Assembly (NCBI GenBank): GCA_026706485.1
Contig: JAPOYR010000011.1
Span: 310,001 to 374,000, forward strand
DNA: 64,000 bases
From: Chloroflexota bacterium
GTDB lineage: Bacteria; Chloroflexota; UBA11872
Direction of reading: 5' to 3'
Shown: in pieces, positions 45,148-54,119 of the stretch
Layout: the number at the start of each line of letters is the position of its first letter
Numbering within the stretch: the stretch's first letter is position 1
Notes under the pieces: generated by a model
Databases searched by the model: none
What the model saw: only the letters and a program-made list of their open reading frames with translations
What the model was told of the DNA's origin: nothing
Program-made: the position numbers and the translations under genes

Positions 45148-46263
45148 CTAGACGTGCGGCACCAAGGCGCTGCGCGTGATCCGCCCGGAGTCCTGCTGCG
45201 CGAAAGCTTCGTTGATGTCGGCCAGCGGGAAGTGATGCGACAGCACCCGGTCGAACGGCAAGCGCGACACGTTGTCCTTCAGGAAATCCAGGGCATGCCG
45301 CAGGTCCTGGGAGGTGTAGTGCGCCACGCCAATGATCGAGATGCTGCGGAAGACGATCCACGACGGATCGAACTCGGTGTGCCAGCCGACGTTGATATTG
45401 CCGATCTCCAGGTAGCGCCCGCCCGGCGCTGTCATCTGCAGACCCTCGGAGACCACCCCCGGATGGCCCACGAGCTCCAGCGTCACATCGGCGCCCAGTC
45501 CATCGGTCAGCTCCCGCACGCGGTCCACGCGCTGCTCCGGCGTCTCGAACTCGCGTATATCCACGATCTCGTCCGCGCCGAACGACCGGATCAGGTCGAT
45601 GCGCTCATCCACGCCGTCGATCGCGATGACCTTGGAGGCCCCGTGCGCCTTGGCAACCGCAGCCGCATAAACGCCCAGACCGCCCGCGCCCTGGATGGCC
45701 ACCGTCTCGTTGAATGTCAGACGGGCGCGCCGCAAACCGGAAATCACCTGCACCAACGCGCAGTTCAGTCCCGCCACCATGTCGTCGGTGAGATGGTCCG
45801 GCACCTTGTACATCGTGTGATTGGGGTGCAGGTAGTAGTACTGTGCAAATGTGCCCCGGAAGTGCGGCCACTCCTCCAGCCCACCCATTCGATCGTGCTG
45901 TCGCGTGGGACAGGCGTAGGTATGACCCTTGAGGCAGGTGGGGCATTGCAGGTCGGGATAGAGATATGAGAATAGAACGCGATCGCCTTCTCGGAGCGGA
46001 TCACCCATCGAGTCGGTCGACACGCCCGCCCCCAGGCGGTAGATCTCGCCGGTGCCCTCGTGCCCCAGACACGCCGGCATTGGCCGGCCCATCTTGACCA
46101 TGTCCATCTCGCCCCGCCAGTAGTGCATGTCCGATCCGCAGATGTTGGCGAGGCTAATCTTGACGACCGCGGCGCCCGGCGCTGGGTCCGGGATTGGAAA
46201 CTCGCGCAACTCGAAAGGCTTGCGAAAACCAAAGAACGCGGCGGCTACGCCTTTCTCGGCCAT
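45148..46263 (-). CDS. zinc-dependent alcohol dehydrogenase (threonine/sorbitol dehydrogenase-like)
   Basis: About 371 residues from the ATG at 46263 (GGAGGAG SD); a GTG three codons earlier is also open. Catalytic zinc ligands are in NICGSDMHYW (Cys) and CLGHEGTGEI (His-Glu). A structural-zinc loop with CPTCLKGHTYAC is present. The Rossmann loop is AIQGAGGLGVYAAAVAKAHGA and the NAD-specific acidic residue is in VIAIDG. It oxidises a secondary alcohol or polyol; the substrate is not identifiable. Confidence 0.92.
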   Translation of the reverse strand: MAEKGVAAAFFGFRKPFELREFPIPDPAPGAAVVKISLANICGSDMHYWRGEMDMVKMGRPMPACLGHEGTGEIYRLGAGVSTDSMGDPLREGDRVLFSYLYPDLQCPTCLKGHTYACPTRQHDRMGGLEEWPHFRGTFAQYYYLHPNHTMYKVPDHLTDDMVAGLNCALVQVISGLRRARLTFNETVAIQGAGGLGVYAAAVAKAHGASKVIAIDGVDERIDLIRSFGADEIVDIREFETPEQRVDRVRELTDGLGADVTLELVGHPGVVSEGLQMTAPGGRYLEIGNINVGWHTEFDPSWIVFRSISIIGVAHYTSQDLRHALDFLKDNVSRLPFDRVLSHHFPLADINEAFAQQDSGRITRSALVPHV

Positions 46264-46355
46264 TGCCCTCACTCCTCCCGGTCACGGCGGCGGTTCCCGA
46301 TGCGCGGGCTTTAGCCTATCCCATTGCCTGACGGCGACATGACGACAGAGGCGCC

Positions 46356-48131
46356 ATGACCACCGACGCCTGGATTCTCATCGGCGTGCTAGGCGGCGCC
46401 TTGGCGCTCTTCGCCAGCGAACGCGTGCGTCCCGACCTGGTCGGTGTGCTGGCGTTGCTGGCGGTGGCCTTCGCCGGGCTCGTCACGCCGGACCGGGTGT
46501 TCAGCGGGTTCGGCAGTCCCGCCGTGATCACGGTGGCGGGAATGTTCGTCTTGAGCGCGGGACTCGTCGAGGCCCGGGTGCCGGCCGCGATTGCTGCCAT
46601 GATCGCGCGCCTCGGCGGCGGTCTGCGCCTGCGCATGGCGCTGCTGGTGCTGATCGTGGGCGTGATGTCGGCCGTGATGAACAACATCGCCGCGACCGTG
46701 ATCCTGATCCCCGCGGCCACGACCCTTGCGCTCGGCGCAAAGACCTTTCCCTCCAAGCTGCTCATCCCGGTCTCATTCGGCTCCCTGCTCGGCGGGCTTG
46801 TCACCCTCATTGGCACGCCTCCGAACCTGCTCGTCAGCGACGCGCTGGCGCGGGCCGGCGAGACGCCGTTCGGCATGTTCGACTACGCGCCGACCGGCCT
46901 GGCCGTCATGGCGGTCGGGCTGCTCTACCTGCTGCTTGCCGGGCCGCGGCTCATCCCCGCGCGCGAGGGCGCCGACGTTGAACAAGAAATCCAACAGAGA
47001 CGCGACTTCATGGTCGAGCTCGAGGTGCCGGGCGATTCGGATCTCGCCGGGCGCACTCTGTCGCAGCTCCGCTGGCGGCCTCGTTTTAGTATCGCCGTGG
47101 TCGAGATCACCCATCTCGGCGTCCGGAACAGGTTTCCGGGACCGTCGGACGCCATCTATGCCGGCGACCGGGTGATCGTGGAAGGTGAGCTCGAAGCCGT
47201 CACCCGCTTTGCCCAATCCGAGCGCTTGCGTTTCGCCGGTGAACATGCCGGAGCTTCTTCCGACGACGCCAGCGATGGAATGGCCGTGGTCGAGCTCGTG
47301 GCCGGTCCGGCCTTCAGGTTTGCGCACCAAACGGTCGTCCAGATGAACTTCCGCAGGCGCTACGGCGGCGTGGTGCTGGGCATCTGGCGCCAGGGCCAGC
47401 GGTTGGGACGCCCGATCCGCGATGTGCAAATCCGGCCGGGCGACGTGCTGGTCGTCCGGGTGCCCATCGATCGCGTCGACACCTTCGCCCGCTCGCGCGA
47501 GTTCATCCTCATCGGTCGTCGACCGGCACGGCCGGCCGTTCGACCGCACATGGCCGTGGCCGTGCTCATTCTCGGGGGCGTCGTTGGGCTGGCCGCCGCG
47601 GGCATCGCGCCCATTGGCGTGACGGCCGCTGCCGGCATCATCCTCATGCTGCTCTTCCGCGTGCTGCCCTACCAGCGCCTCTACACGGCTGTCGATTGGC
47701 GCACGATCGTGCTTATCGGCACGCTCATCCCGCTGGGCGACGCCATCACGTCCACCGGGCTCGCGGATCTCGCGGCGCAGTTCGCCGAGGAATATGTGAG
47801 CCCGATTGGGCCGCTGGCCGTGCTCGCCGGGCTGTTCGTCGCCACCGCACTGCTGACGCAGCTGATGTCCAACGCCGCCGCCGTCGTGCTCATCGCGCCG
47901 GTTGCGCTCCAGATCGCCGCAGGCGCGGGCATCGCCCCGCAACCGGCCCTCATGATGGTGGCTATCTCGGCCTCCACGGCCTTCCTCACCCCCATCGGCC
48001 ACCAGGCCAACCTGCTGGTCTACAACGCCGGCGGCTACCGCTTCGTGGACTTTCTGAAAGTGGGCGCGCCGCTCACGCTGCTGATCCTCGTCACATCGCT
48101 GATCGTCGTGCCGATCGTGTGGCCGGTCTAG
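46356..48131 (+). CDS. SLC13-type transporter with two RCK_C (TrkA-C) domains
   Basis: 591 residues. Two membrane halves of about six helices each flank a soluble central part (about 205-395) with two TrkA-C-like domains (LAGRTLSQLRWRPRFSIAVV; QTVVQMNFRRRYGGVVLGIWR). SLC13/DASS signatures are MNNIAATVILIP, LIGTPPNLLVSDAL, MSNAAAVVLIAPVA and TPIGHQANLLVY. Relatives move dicarboxylates, sulfate or similar anions with sodium. The RCK_C insert suggests ligand regulation. It has no operon partner. Confidence 0.9.
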   Translation: MTTDAWILIGVLGGALALFASERVRPDLVGVLALLAVAFAGLVTPDRVFSGFGSPAVITVAGMFVLSAGLVEARVPAAIAAMIARLGGGLRLRMALLVLIVGVMSAVMNNIAATVILIPAATTLALGAKTFPSKLLIPVSFGSLLGGLVTLIGTPPNLLVSDALARAGETPFGMFDYAPTGLAVMAVGLLYLLLAGPRLIPAREGADVEQEIQQRRDFMVELEVPGDSDLAGRTLSQLRWRPRFSIAVVEITHLGVRNRFPGPSDAIYAGDRVIVEGELEAVTRFAQSERLRFAGEHAGASSDDASDGMAVVELVAGPAFRFAHQTVVQMNFRRRYGGVVLGIWRQGQRLGRPIRDVQIRPGDVLVVRVPIDRVDTFARSREFILIGRRPARPAVRPHMAVAVLILGGVVGLAAAGIAPIGVTAAAGIILMLLFRVLPYQRLYTAVDWRTIVLIGTLIPLGDAITSTGLADLAAQFAEEYVSPIGPLAVLAGLFVATALLTQLMSNAAAVVLIAPVALQIAAGAGIAPQPALMMVAISASTAFLTPIGHQANLLVYNAGGYRFVDFLKVGAPLTLLILVTSLIVVPIVWPV

Positions 48132-48145
48132 TGAGACCTCCCGCG

Positions 48146-48252
48146 TCCGTCATTCCTGCAAATGCGGGAATTCACTCTTCATTGAACCTGGGAGCGGATT
48201 GGATGCGCACGGTTATCCCTTTGTCTGACCGGATTCGTAAAGGTCTCTAGAA
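48146..48252. repeat. approximately 100-bp dispersed repeat, copy B (inverted)
   Basis: The diverged, inverted counterpart of 23755-23875: CCGTCATTCCTGCAAATGCGGG, then TTCATTGAACCTGGGAG, GTCTGACCGGATTCGTAAAGG and TCTC. It is followed by a decayed GTAGGGGCGG element at 48291. This fills the 253-bp gap between the transporter gene and the large HTH gene; no gene is seen in it. Confidence 0.75.
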
Positions 48253-48384
48253 GCGGGAATCTAGCTGCCGCCGAACCTGTTTCTCCACAGGTAGGGGCGG
48301 TTCGCGAACAGCCTCTACCCCTCTATTCGCAGGCCTCCGCATGCGGGGAGCGGAAGTCTAGGCCCGTGTGGCTTCGGCGGGCGG

Positions 48385-51300
48385 CTAGTAGAAATGGCCC
48401 ATCCGTCGGCGAACGTCCGCGCGCGAATCCTCCCGACTAGCATCGTCGTCGTAGCCGCTGGCAATCCGTTCAAGGACGCTGCTCACATAGGGGAATTCGA
48501 AGTCGAGTAGCTGTGCCCAGGACCGGTACTTTGCTGCAATCTCACGTTCCTGATCGCCGCCTTCGCCACGCCAGTGGACGCCCCGAGCGTTATTGACGCC
48601 AATATGGAATCCACGCGCGATGTGCTCGGAAGACACAGTCTCCATGACCGCGCATACCGAGCGGCACGGCCATAGGCCGTCTGTGCCAGCCGGGGCCTTG
48701 GAAAGCAACTGGCCGATGTATTGGTCCCCGAGGTCGACTCGGCCGTACTGCGCGCACAGACGGCGTACTTCCGCGACCCAGCGCTTCAGCTTGTCTGTGC
48801 TGATACTGCCGTCGGGTTCAGTGCCTGGAATGCGCCTGATGCGATTGAATAGGCGATACGCGGCACTTGCGGCAGCGGTGCGCTGAGCGGAGTTCCTTAT
48901 CTTCCATTCAGACGGATCGTCACCGTCATCGTCGCGTTTGAAGAGGACGGCCAGCGCCTGAACGAAGAGTATCGGTGACTTCTCGATCTCGCGCTCGAGA
49001 TTCGGAATGCCGTGGTTGCTCTCATCTTCGTCGAGTGCCCCGATGAATGTAAACTCCAACTGCGCCATCTCAGCCTGGGTGACGCCGGGCCGCCCATCGA
49101 GTGCACTGAGCGCACGCGAGATGTCGAAGGCGTCGGGCGCAATCGTTTCGTCTGCATCGACGGTAGTGGCGACAGCCGTCAAGAGTCGCTTCAGGCGCGA
49201 AGTCTCAATCTTGTCCCAATCCCGACTCGCAGTATGGAACGCTGGCCAGGCACGCTTTACTTCAAGGAGTCGATCGGTCAATTCGTTCAACTCCGACTCA
49301 CTATGCTGATTCCAGCGAGGGGGGACCTCGCGCCAATAGCCGTCGCGGACATCCGGGGAGTATTGTTCCAGTAGGCGCCACGTTCGGTTGTCGAACGGGG
49401 CGCACGTGAGAAGGCGCACTTTCTGGTCGGTAGTGGCTGCACTTGCGACTTCCAGGAGAATCGACTCCCTGTCACAACCGTGAATCTCCCAAATGAACCC
49501 CTGCATGAAAGCGTCGGTCTTCTGGCTGGGTTGGGAGTCGTCGAATAGACAGATTCGCAGAACGTCTGCCGCCACGCCCTGCGCGGTCGCGCACGGAGCG
49601 GCGTAGCGTCCGACTGCGTGGGCGCCGTTGCCCGTGGCGAGGAGGTTGGTGACCCCATCAAGGCCGCTTGCTGCCCAGATGTCCGCCATCGCATCGGTTC
49701 GAAGTTTGTGGATTCGATCTTCACGCTTGGAAAAATCCAGCTCCTCGCCGTCGAAGTCGCCAACGGAATGTCGAATCCATTCATCGGCGAACAGCCACGC
49801 GTGACGGTTGACTGGATCACGGGGTGCGAGCTGCCCGTAGGCGTCACGTGCTCTTTGGTGGGTTATGGTCTCTGGGCTGTGCCCCCGTCCGCGTCTCATG
49901 AGCGCGTAGCGACGAATCTGCTCGCGCAACTCTGCTTTGGCGCTCTCGTCGGTTTCAGTCTGAGACCATGTGTCGATCAGATTCCACACGTCCGATTGAT
50001 ACTCATCGGACATTCCACTGAGTCGCTGGATTAAGTCACCAAGAGTCGCGCTGTCGTGCTCGGGCCATGCCAATGCGAGGTCGAGTGCCCTACAAGCGAA
50101 CTTCATTAGCTCTAGCTTGGTCACCACCTCTCCGGCACCTACCGCGTCGGTGCGCCACCGTGGCCGATAGCTCGGGATCGCTATCTGGTGTGACTCAATT
50201 TGCTGCATGCAGATTTGCCAGGCGACCTCGGGGAAGCGGCGCACAAGAAGCTCAAGGCCCCTGATGCGATCGTCGAGCGAAGCCGCTGTCTGTGGCATCC
50301 AACAGCAGTAGATTGCCGCTAGGCCATCGATTGGCTTGTTGGCCACGTTGTCGTCGATCTCCGTCAAAGCAAGCTGCGCCAGGATTAGGCTGACGCGCGA
50401 AAGACGTTGCGGACTCCAGGCCAGGCACTCCAATGCCCACAGGAGACCTGTTCGCGAGGGGCCCGTGAACAAAGGGTCGCTGACAGGCTTCAAGAGACCT
50501 TGCAGAGCAGACTCCGATTGCCCGAGGTCATGCTCGATTAAGGCAAGGAACGTGTTCGGCGCCGCTTCGGCGTACCGCGGGAGGTCGCTCTCGTGTGACA
50601 GCAGCTTGTCGAGTGTCAATGGCGCGAGGAGCCGCTCGACGAGGTTGGAAACACGTTGCTCGACATCGACGCCAAGTCGACGCTGGAATAGATCGTTTCC
50701 ATGGACCGCCAGCAGGACGAGCGTCTCGCAGATGCCGTCGCGCAACGCGCTGGAGTGGTCGCGCGTCTTTCCGTAGAGGCCCGCCGCCCATCTATCACGC
50801 TCTGGCAGTTCGAGAGACGGATCGGACTCTGACAGCACGTACTCGGCAAGCTCCAGGAAGTCCTCGATGTGCTTCGCCGTCAGAGAACGGCTGATGGCGA
50901 AGAGGGCGTCCAGCTTGGACACGACGCCGCGGTGCTCGGCGACAGACCAGACCGGGCAGTCTTCCAAATGCAGGAGACGCGCCAGAGTCTCCTCGACCTT
51001 CTGATAGTCGGCATTTGCAAGGGCGGAGAGAATCTCGCAATCGGCGCTCGATTCCCTGTGCCAGGCACCGGCCATCACCAATGGGATCAGGCTGCGCGCA
51101 ATTCCAAAGTCCGCAGCCCATGGCGGCGTTCTAATCGCATTGATATTCGAGAGGCGCCGCCGCAGGATAGTTGGCGAGCGACCGGACTCCCTGCCCCATC
51201 GATCAAAGTCGTTTCGGTTGATTTCCATGTCGGCGAGCGCCGCTTCAAACGCCTCACGGCCTAGTGGTCTAAGGTCCACATTGGGTTCGCGATCAACAGC

Positions 51301-52440
51301 GTTGCGGGGACGTACCACGATGCAGTGGCGCCGCCGATAGACGTTGGCGAGCTCGCGTTCGGCTTCTTCGCTCGACACGATCAAAAGAAACGGCGCTGAC
51401 GCTGACGCTAGGATTCTCAGCGTTTGCGCCGAGTCGAACACGGCGACTCGATCTCCGTGCTGGGCCGGCGCTTCGCCTTCATCAAACAGGCAGTAGAGGA
51501 AGGCCAGTGCTTCATCCTTGGAGTCGGCGGCGACGGCGAACGGGCGGTCTCCGGGTTCGGCCGCCAGCCACTCTGTGATGGCTTTACGGTGAGCACTGAC
51601 CGCAGGCTCGAACATCTTGACAGTCATCATGGGCTCGCTCGCCGTGGACCAGCGACTCCAGGACTGATCGAGGGTCTCAAGTCCGTCTAGGGGAATCTCT
51701 AGCCTTTCAGCCAGCCAGACCTGCCCGGTGACCGACGCCGCCAGCCATTGCTCGAGGTCGCTTGCATCAAAGGCCCGAACGGCCTTCCAGTGCCCAAGTG
51801 CTTCCTTCTCCGCAGCCCAGTCATTCTTGCCGGGCCAGTTGCGCGCAGTGACGAACACGAACGTGAGCTTTGCTTGCTCTGCCGCTGGGACGGTTCCCAA
51901 CCGGCCCCTGTAGTCGTGCTCGGCCTTGGCTTTCGGGCGTCGATTGGTGCTCAGCTCCCAACCCGAATCACCATCGGGAATCCACGGAGTCGGCTCGCCG
52001 GCTTCGACCCAGCCGTCCCAACCGGCCCGCTGCGCGTTGTCGTACCCGGGAAAATCAACGCGGCGCAGATCGTAGCCCGTTGAATGAATCAATCGGCGAA
52101 GCAGCACCGGCAGTTGGGCGCGGGCGTCGTTACCAGCCGCCCAGTCGCTGATTTGCCGAGCGGTGATGGTGAGGAAACTCGGCACGTGGGCCTGTACGGC
52201 CAGGCGCCGATCCGCCTCGCGTCGGAGGTCTTGCTTCGACTGCTCTTGGCGGTCCAAGAGTTCCTGCCGGTCGGCGCCGAACGCTTTCTCCAACCGGAGC
52301 GCCATGTCGGGAGAGAGCGCGGCGCGGCCATTCAAGAGGTTCGACAAGGCCGGCCGTCCCACACCCAACTGCCTTGCGGCGTCCGTCACCGTCACTCCCT
52401 GCGGCAGCACGCGCTGCCTGATGAATTCACCTACGTCCAC
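48385..52440 (-). CDS. large HigA-type HTH protein with nuclease-like domain and long helical region; possible defence gene
   Basis: 1351 residues. An XRE/HigA-type HTH occupies about 15-60 (TVTDAARQLGVGRPALSNLLNG, then MALRLEKAFGADR). A possible PD-(D/E)XK-like domain spans about 118-235: Asp142 in GWDGWVE, Glu162 in GWELSTN, Lys170/172, then the strand LTFVFVTARNW and a Trp-rich end. A degenerate NTPase-like part follows (FAVAADSKDEALAFL without a GKT P-loop). About 900 residues of helical, HEAT/TPR-like sequence complete it. I cannot name a family. Its fusion of antitoxin-type DNA binding with a nuclease-like fold suggests anti-phage or self-regulated toxin activity. The GTG start has a weak SD. 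Confidence 0.75.
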   Translation of the reverse strand: MDVGEFIRQRVLPQGVTVTDAARQLGVGRPALSNLLNGRAALSPDMALRLEKAFGADRQELLDRQEQSKQDLRREADRRLAVQAHVPSFLTITARQISDWAAGNDARAQLPVLLRRLIHSTGYDLRRVDFPGYDNAQRAGWDGWVEAGEPTPWIPDGDSGWELSTNRRPKAKAEHDYRGRLGTVPAAEQAKLTFVFVTARNWPGKNDWAAEKEALGHWKAVRAFDASDLEQWLAASVTGQVWLAERLEIPLDGLETLDQSWSRWSTASEPMMTVKMFEPAVSAHRKAITEWLAAEPGDRPFAVAADSKDEALAFLYCLFDEGEAPAQHGDRVAVFDSAQTLRILASASAPFLLIVSSEEAERELANVYRRRHCIVVRPRNAVDREPNVDLRPLGREAFEAALADMEINRNDFDRWGRESGRSPTILRRRLSNINAIRTPPWAADFGIARSLIPLVMAGAWHRESSADCEILSALANADYQKVEETLARLLHLEDCPVWSVAEHRGVVSKLDALFAISRSLTAKHIEDFLELAEYVLSESDPSLELPERDRWAAGLYGKTRDHSSALRDGICETLVLLAVHGNDLFQRRLGVDVEQRVSNLVERLLAPLTLDKLLSHESDLPRYAEAAPNTFLALIEHDLGQSESALQGLLKPVSDPLFTGPSRTGLLWALECLAWSPQRLSRVSLILAQLALTEIDDNVANKPIDGLAAIYCCWMPQTAASLDDRIRGLELLVRRFPEVAWQICMQQIESHQIAIPSYRPRWRTDAVGAGEVVTKLELMKFACRALDLALAWPEHDSATLGDLIQRLSGMSDEYQSDVWNLIDTWSQTETDESAKAELREQIRRYALMRRGRGHSPETITHQRARDAYGQLAPRDPVNRHAWLFADEWIRHSVGDFDGEELDFSKREDRIHKLRTDAMADIWAASGLDGVTNLLATGNGAHAVGRYAAPCATAQGVAADVLRICLFDDSQPSQKTDAFMQGFIWEIHGCDRESILLEVASAATTDQKVRLLTCAPFDNRTWRLLEQYSPDVRDGYWREVPPRWNQHSESELNELTDRLLEVKRAWPAFHTASRDWDKIETSRLKRLLTAVATTVDADETIAPDAFDISRALSALDGRPGVTQAEMAQLEFTFIGALDEDESNHGIPNLEREIEKSPILFVQALAVLFKRDDDGDDPSEWKIRNSAQRTAAASAAYRLFNRIRRIPGTEPDGSISTDKLKRWVAEVRRLCAQYGRVDLGDQYIGQLLSKAPAGTDGLWPCRSVCAVMETVSSEHIARGFHIGVNNARGVHWRGEGGDQEREIAAKYRSWAQLLDFEFPYVSSVLERIASGYDDDASREDSRADVRRRMGHFY

Positions 52441-52477
52441 GGTCGATTCCGATCTGTGACATCAGAGACTACGGCGA

Positions 52478-52506
52478 AGTGTATTGTGTCGCGCTACACG
52501 CGTCAA
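52478..52506 (-). promoter_or_regulatory. promoter with operator-like palindrome for the HTH gene
   Basis: On the minus strand, -35 TTGACG (52506-52501), a 17-bp spacer and -10 TACACT (52483-52478) point toward the HTH gene, 38 bp from its start codon. The spacer contains the 14-bp imperfect palindrome GTGTAGCGCGACAC (52499-52486). This placement suits repression by the gene's own HTH domain, as in HigA antitoxins. Confidence 0.6.
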
Positions 52507-52539
52507 CACGCCTGGGCGCGGGTCTCTGGCACCGGATTC

Positions 52540-52788
52540 TTAGCGTGTCCGATTCAATTCCAACAGCTCCCACAGGGCGTCTTCCTCTGAGATGTCGGCG
52601 GCCCAGCCGTCGCTGCCGGAGTCCTTTCGCGCGCCGCGCTCGAAGCAGTAGTTCTGGCCGGTTGGGTCGGCTTCCACCGGCGTCGGCTCGCCGAGCATGC
52701 GGCCGAGGTCGTTGAAGTGCGACTGGGCGACCGCGTTCTCCTTGAGATCTACCGCTTGCCATTTGGCGATGAATGAGTCCGGCGTCAT
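52540..52788 (-). pseudogene. internally deleted remnant of an MmeI/type IIL-like restriction-modification gene
   Basis: 82 residues. The first 60 (MTPDSFIAKWQAVDLKENAV, then HFNDLGRMLGEPTPVEADPTG, YCFERGARKDSGSDGWA) resemble, from memory, the N-terminus of large class I DNA methyltransferase/restriction proteins of the MmeI or related groups. The last 17 (SEEDALWELLELNRTR) resemble their extreme C-terminus. The roughly 800 intervening residues are gone, so it cannot be active as such. It lies on the same strand as the HTH gene, about 100 bp upstream of it. Confidence 0.6.
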
Positions 52789-52830
52789 GGGGTCATGGTC
52801 TCACCCGCACCCGATTCGCGCCGGGACAGG

Positions 52831-52850
52831 CCCTCTCCCTTGGGAGAGGG
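52831..52850. repeat. CCCTCTCCC palindromic repeat
   Basis: CCCTCTCCCTTGGGAGAGGG, 9-bp arms around TT. A related element lies at about 11307. It is in the short gap between the RM remnant and the flavoenzyme gene. Confidence 0.6.
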
Positions 52851-52914
52851 AGTCGGACAAAGGAGTGGCGGGATGGTTACGCAACGGTCACAAGGTTGGG
52901 AACCGCGGCGACGC

Positions 52915-54063
52915 CTATCGAGCTGTACCGTTCTCGAAGCGGTCCAGGCGGAACATCTCGATGTCGTGCCGGGATTGACCGTCCAGCGCCAGTTCAGCCG
53001 CGATTTCGCCAACCACCGACGCAAATTTGAACCCGTGCCCGGAACAGGCTGACACCAGGGTCACGTTTGGGTGTCGTGGGTGCGCATCCATGATGAAGTG
53101 GCCGTCCGGCGTGCTGGTGAACATGCAGGTCATCAGCTCCAGCGCGCGCCCGTTGGCACCCGGAAAGTAGGGAGCCAGGCACGTGCGCAACAGCGCCTCG
53201 TCCGCGTCGTCCGTCGTCCGGTTCAGCGTCTCGGGCGTCACCGCGTGCTGCAGGTGGAACATGCGCCCGAGCTTGAGCCCAGGTGGACCGAAACGCGGCA
53301 GACCGTAGAAATACTCCTCGTCGTCCGGTGGCTGCAGCAGCCACACCGGCAGACGGTCCGGTTCGCAGAGGGCCGGTTCATCCGGCTCGAACCACCCGAC
53401 CACCTGTCGCGTCACTTCGAGCGGCAGATGCAGGTCCGCCAGCAACTCCGCCATCCATGCGCCGGCCGTGAACACGAGCCGCTCGGCTCGGTAAACGCGA
53501 TGTTCGGTCTGGACCTCCACGCCGTCCGTTGTGGCCTCCCAGCCGGTGATGGCTTCCTGCGTCCGCACCTCCGCCCCGTGCAGGCGAGCCGCCGCCGCGT
53601 GCGCCAGAATCGCCCGCTCCGGGAGCAAGAACCCCGCCGACGGGTCGTGCACGCCGATCATGTCGTCCGAGAGTCGAACGGCGGGAAACCGCCGCGCGAC
53701 CTCGGCGGCGTCGAGCACCTCGTGCTCCAGCCCATAGCGTTCGGCGGCCAACAGCGCGCCGCGCACCACCAGCGCATCGGGCCGTCCCAGCGAGAGACCG
53801 CCCGAGTGGATAAACAGCGTCTCGCCGCTGACTTCCTCGAGTTCGCCCCACAGCGTCTGGGCTCGCTGCACCAGCGGCACGTACCCGGGCGCGTTGTAGT
53901 ACGCATGCCGCATGATGCGGGTGTAGCCGTGGGAGCTGCCCTGGTCGTGCGCGAGGTCAAACTGCTCCAGCGCCAGCACGCACACGCCCCGGCGCGCCAG
54001 GTGAAAGGCCGTGGCGCTGCCCATGGCGCCCACGCCGACTACGATGACGTCCCAATCAGACAC
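52915..54063 (-). CDS. sarcosine oxidase-like FAD-dependent oxidoreductase
   Basis: About 382 residues from the GTG at 54063 (GGAGG SD), matching monomeric sarcosine oxidase length. The dinucleotide motif is GVGAMGSATAFHLARRG at about 10-26. GSSHGYTRIMRHAYY is the MSOX signature. Cys313 in TCMFTSTPDGHF aligns with the cysteine that holds FAD covalently in that family. The C-terminal SACSGHGFKFA is the second flavin motif. It likely oxidises an N-methyl or secondary amine, giving peroxide. It is divergent from the MBL gene with a 56-bp gap. Confidence 0.92.
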   Translation of the reverse strand: MSDWDVIVVGVGAMGSATAFHLARRGVCVLALEQFDLAHDQGSSHGYTRIMRHAYYNAPGYVPLVQRAQTLWGELEEVSGETLFIHSGGLSLGRPDALVVRGALLAAERYGLEHEVLDAAEVARRFPAVRLSDDMIGVHDPSAGFLLPERAILAHAAAARLHGAEVRTQEAITGWEATTDGVEVQTEHRVYRAERLVFTAGAWMAELLADLHLPLEVTRQVVGWFEPDEPALCEPDRLPVWLLQPPDDEEYFYGLPRFGPPGLKLGRMFHLQHAVTPETLNRTTDDADEALLRTCLAPYFPGANGRALELMTCMFTSTPDGHFIMDAHPRHPNVTLVSACSGHGFKFASVVGEIAAELALDGQSRHDIEMFRLDRFENGTAR

Positions 54064-54119
54064 GCGGGCAGTGCCTCCAGCGCTCACAATCCGCCCGCAT
54101 TGTGCGAAAGGCCCCACGG

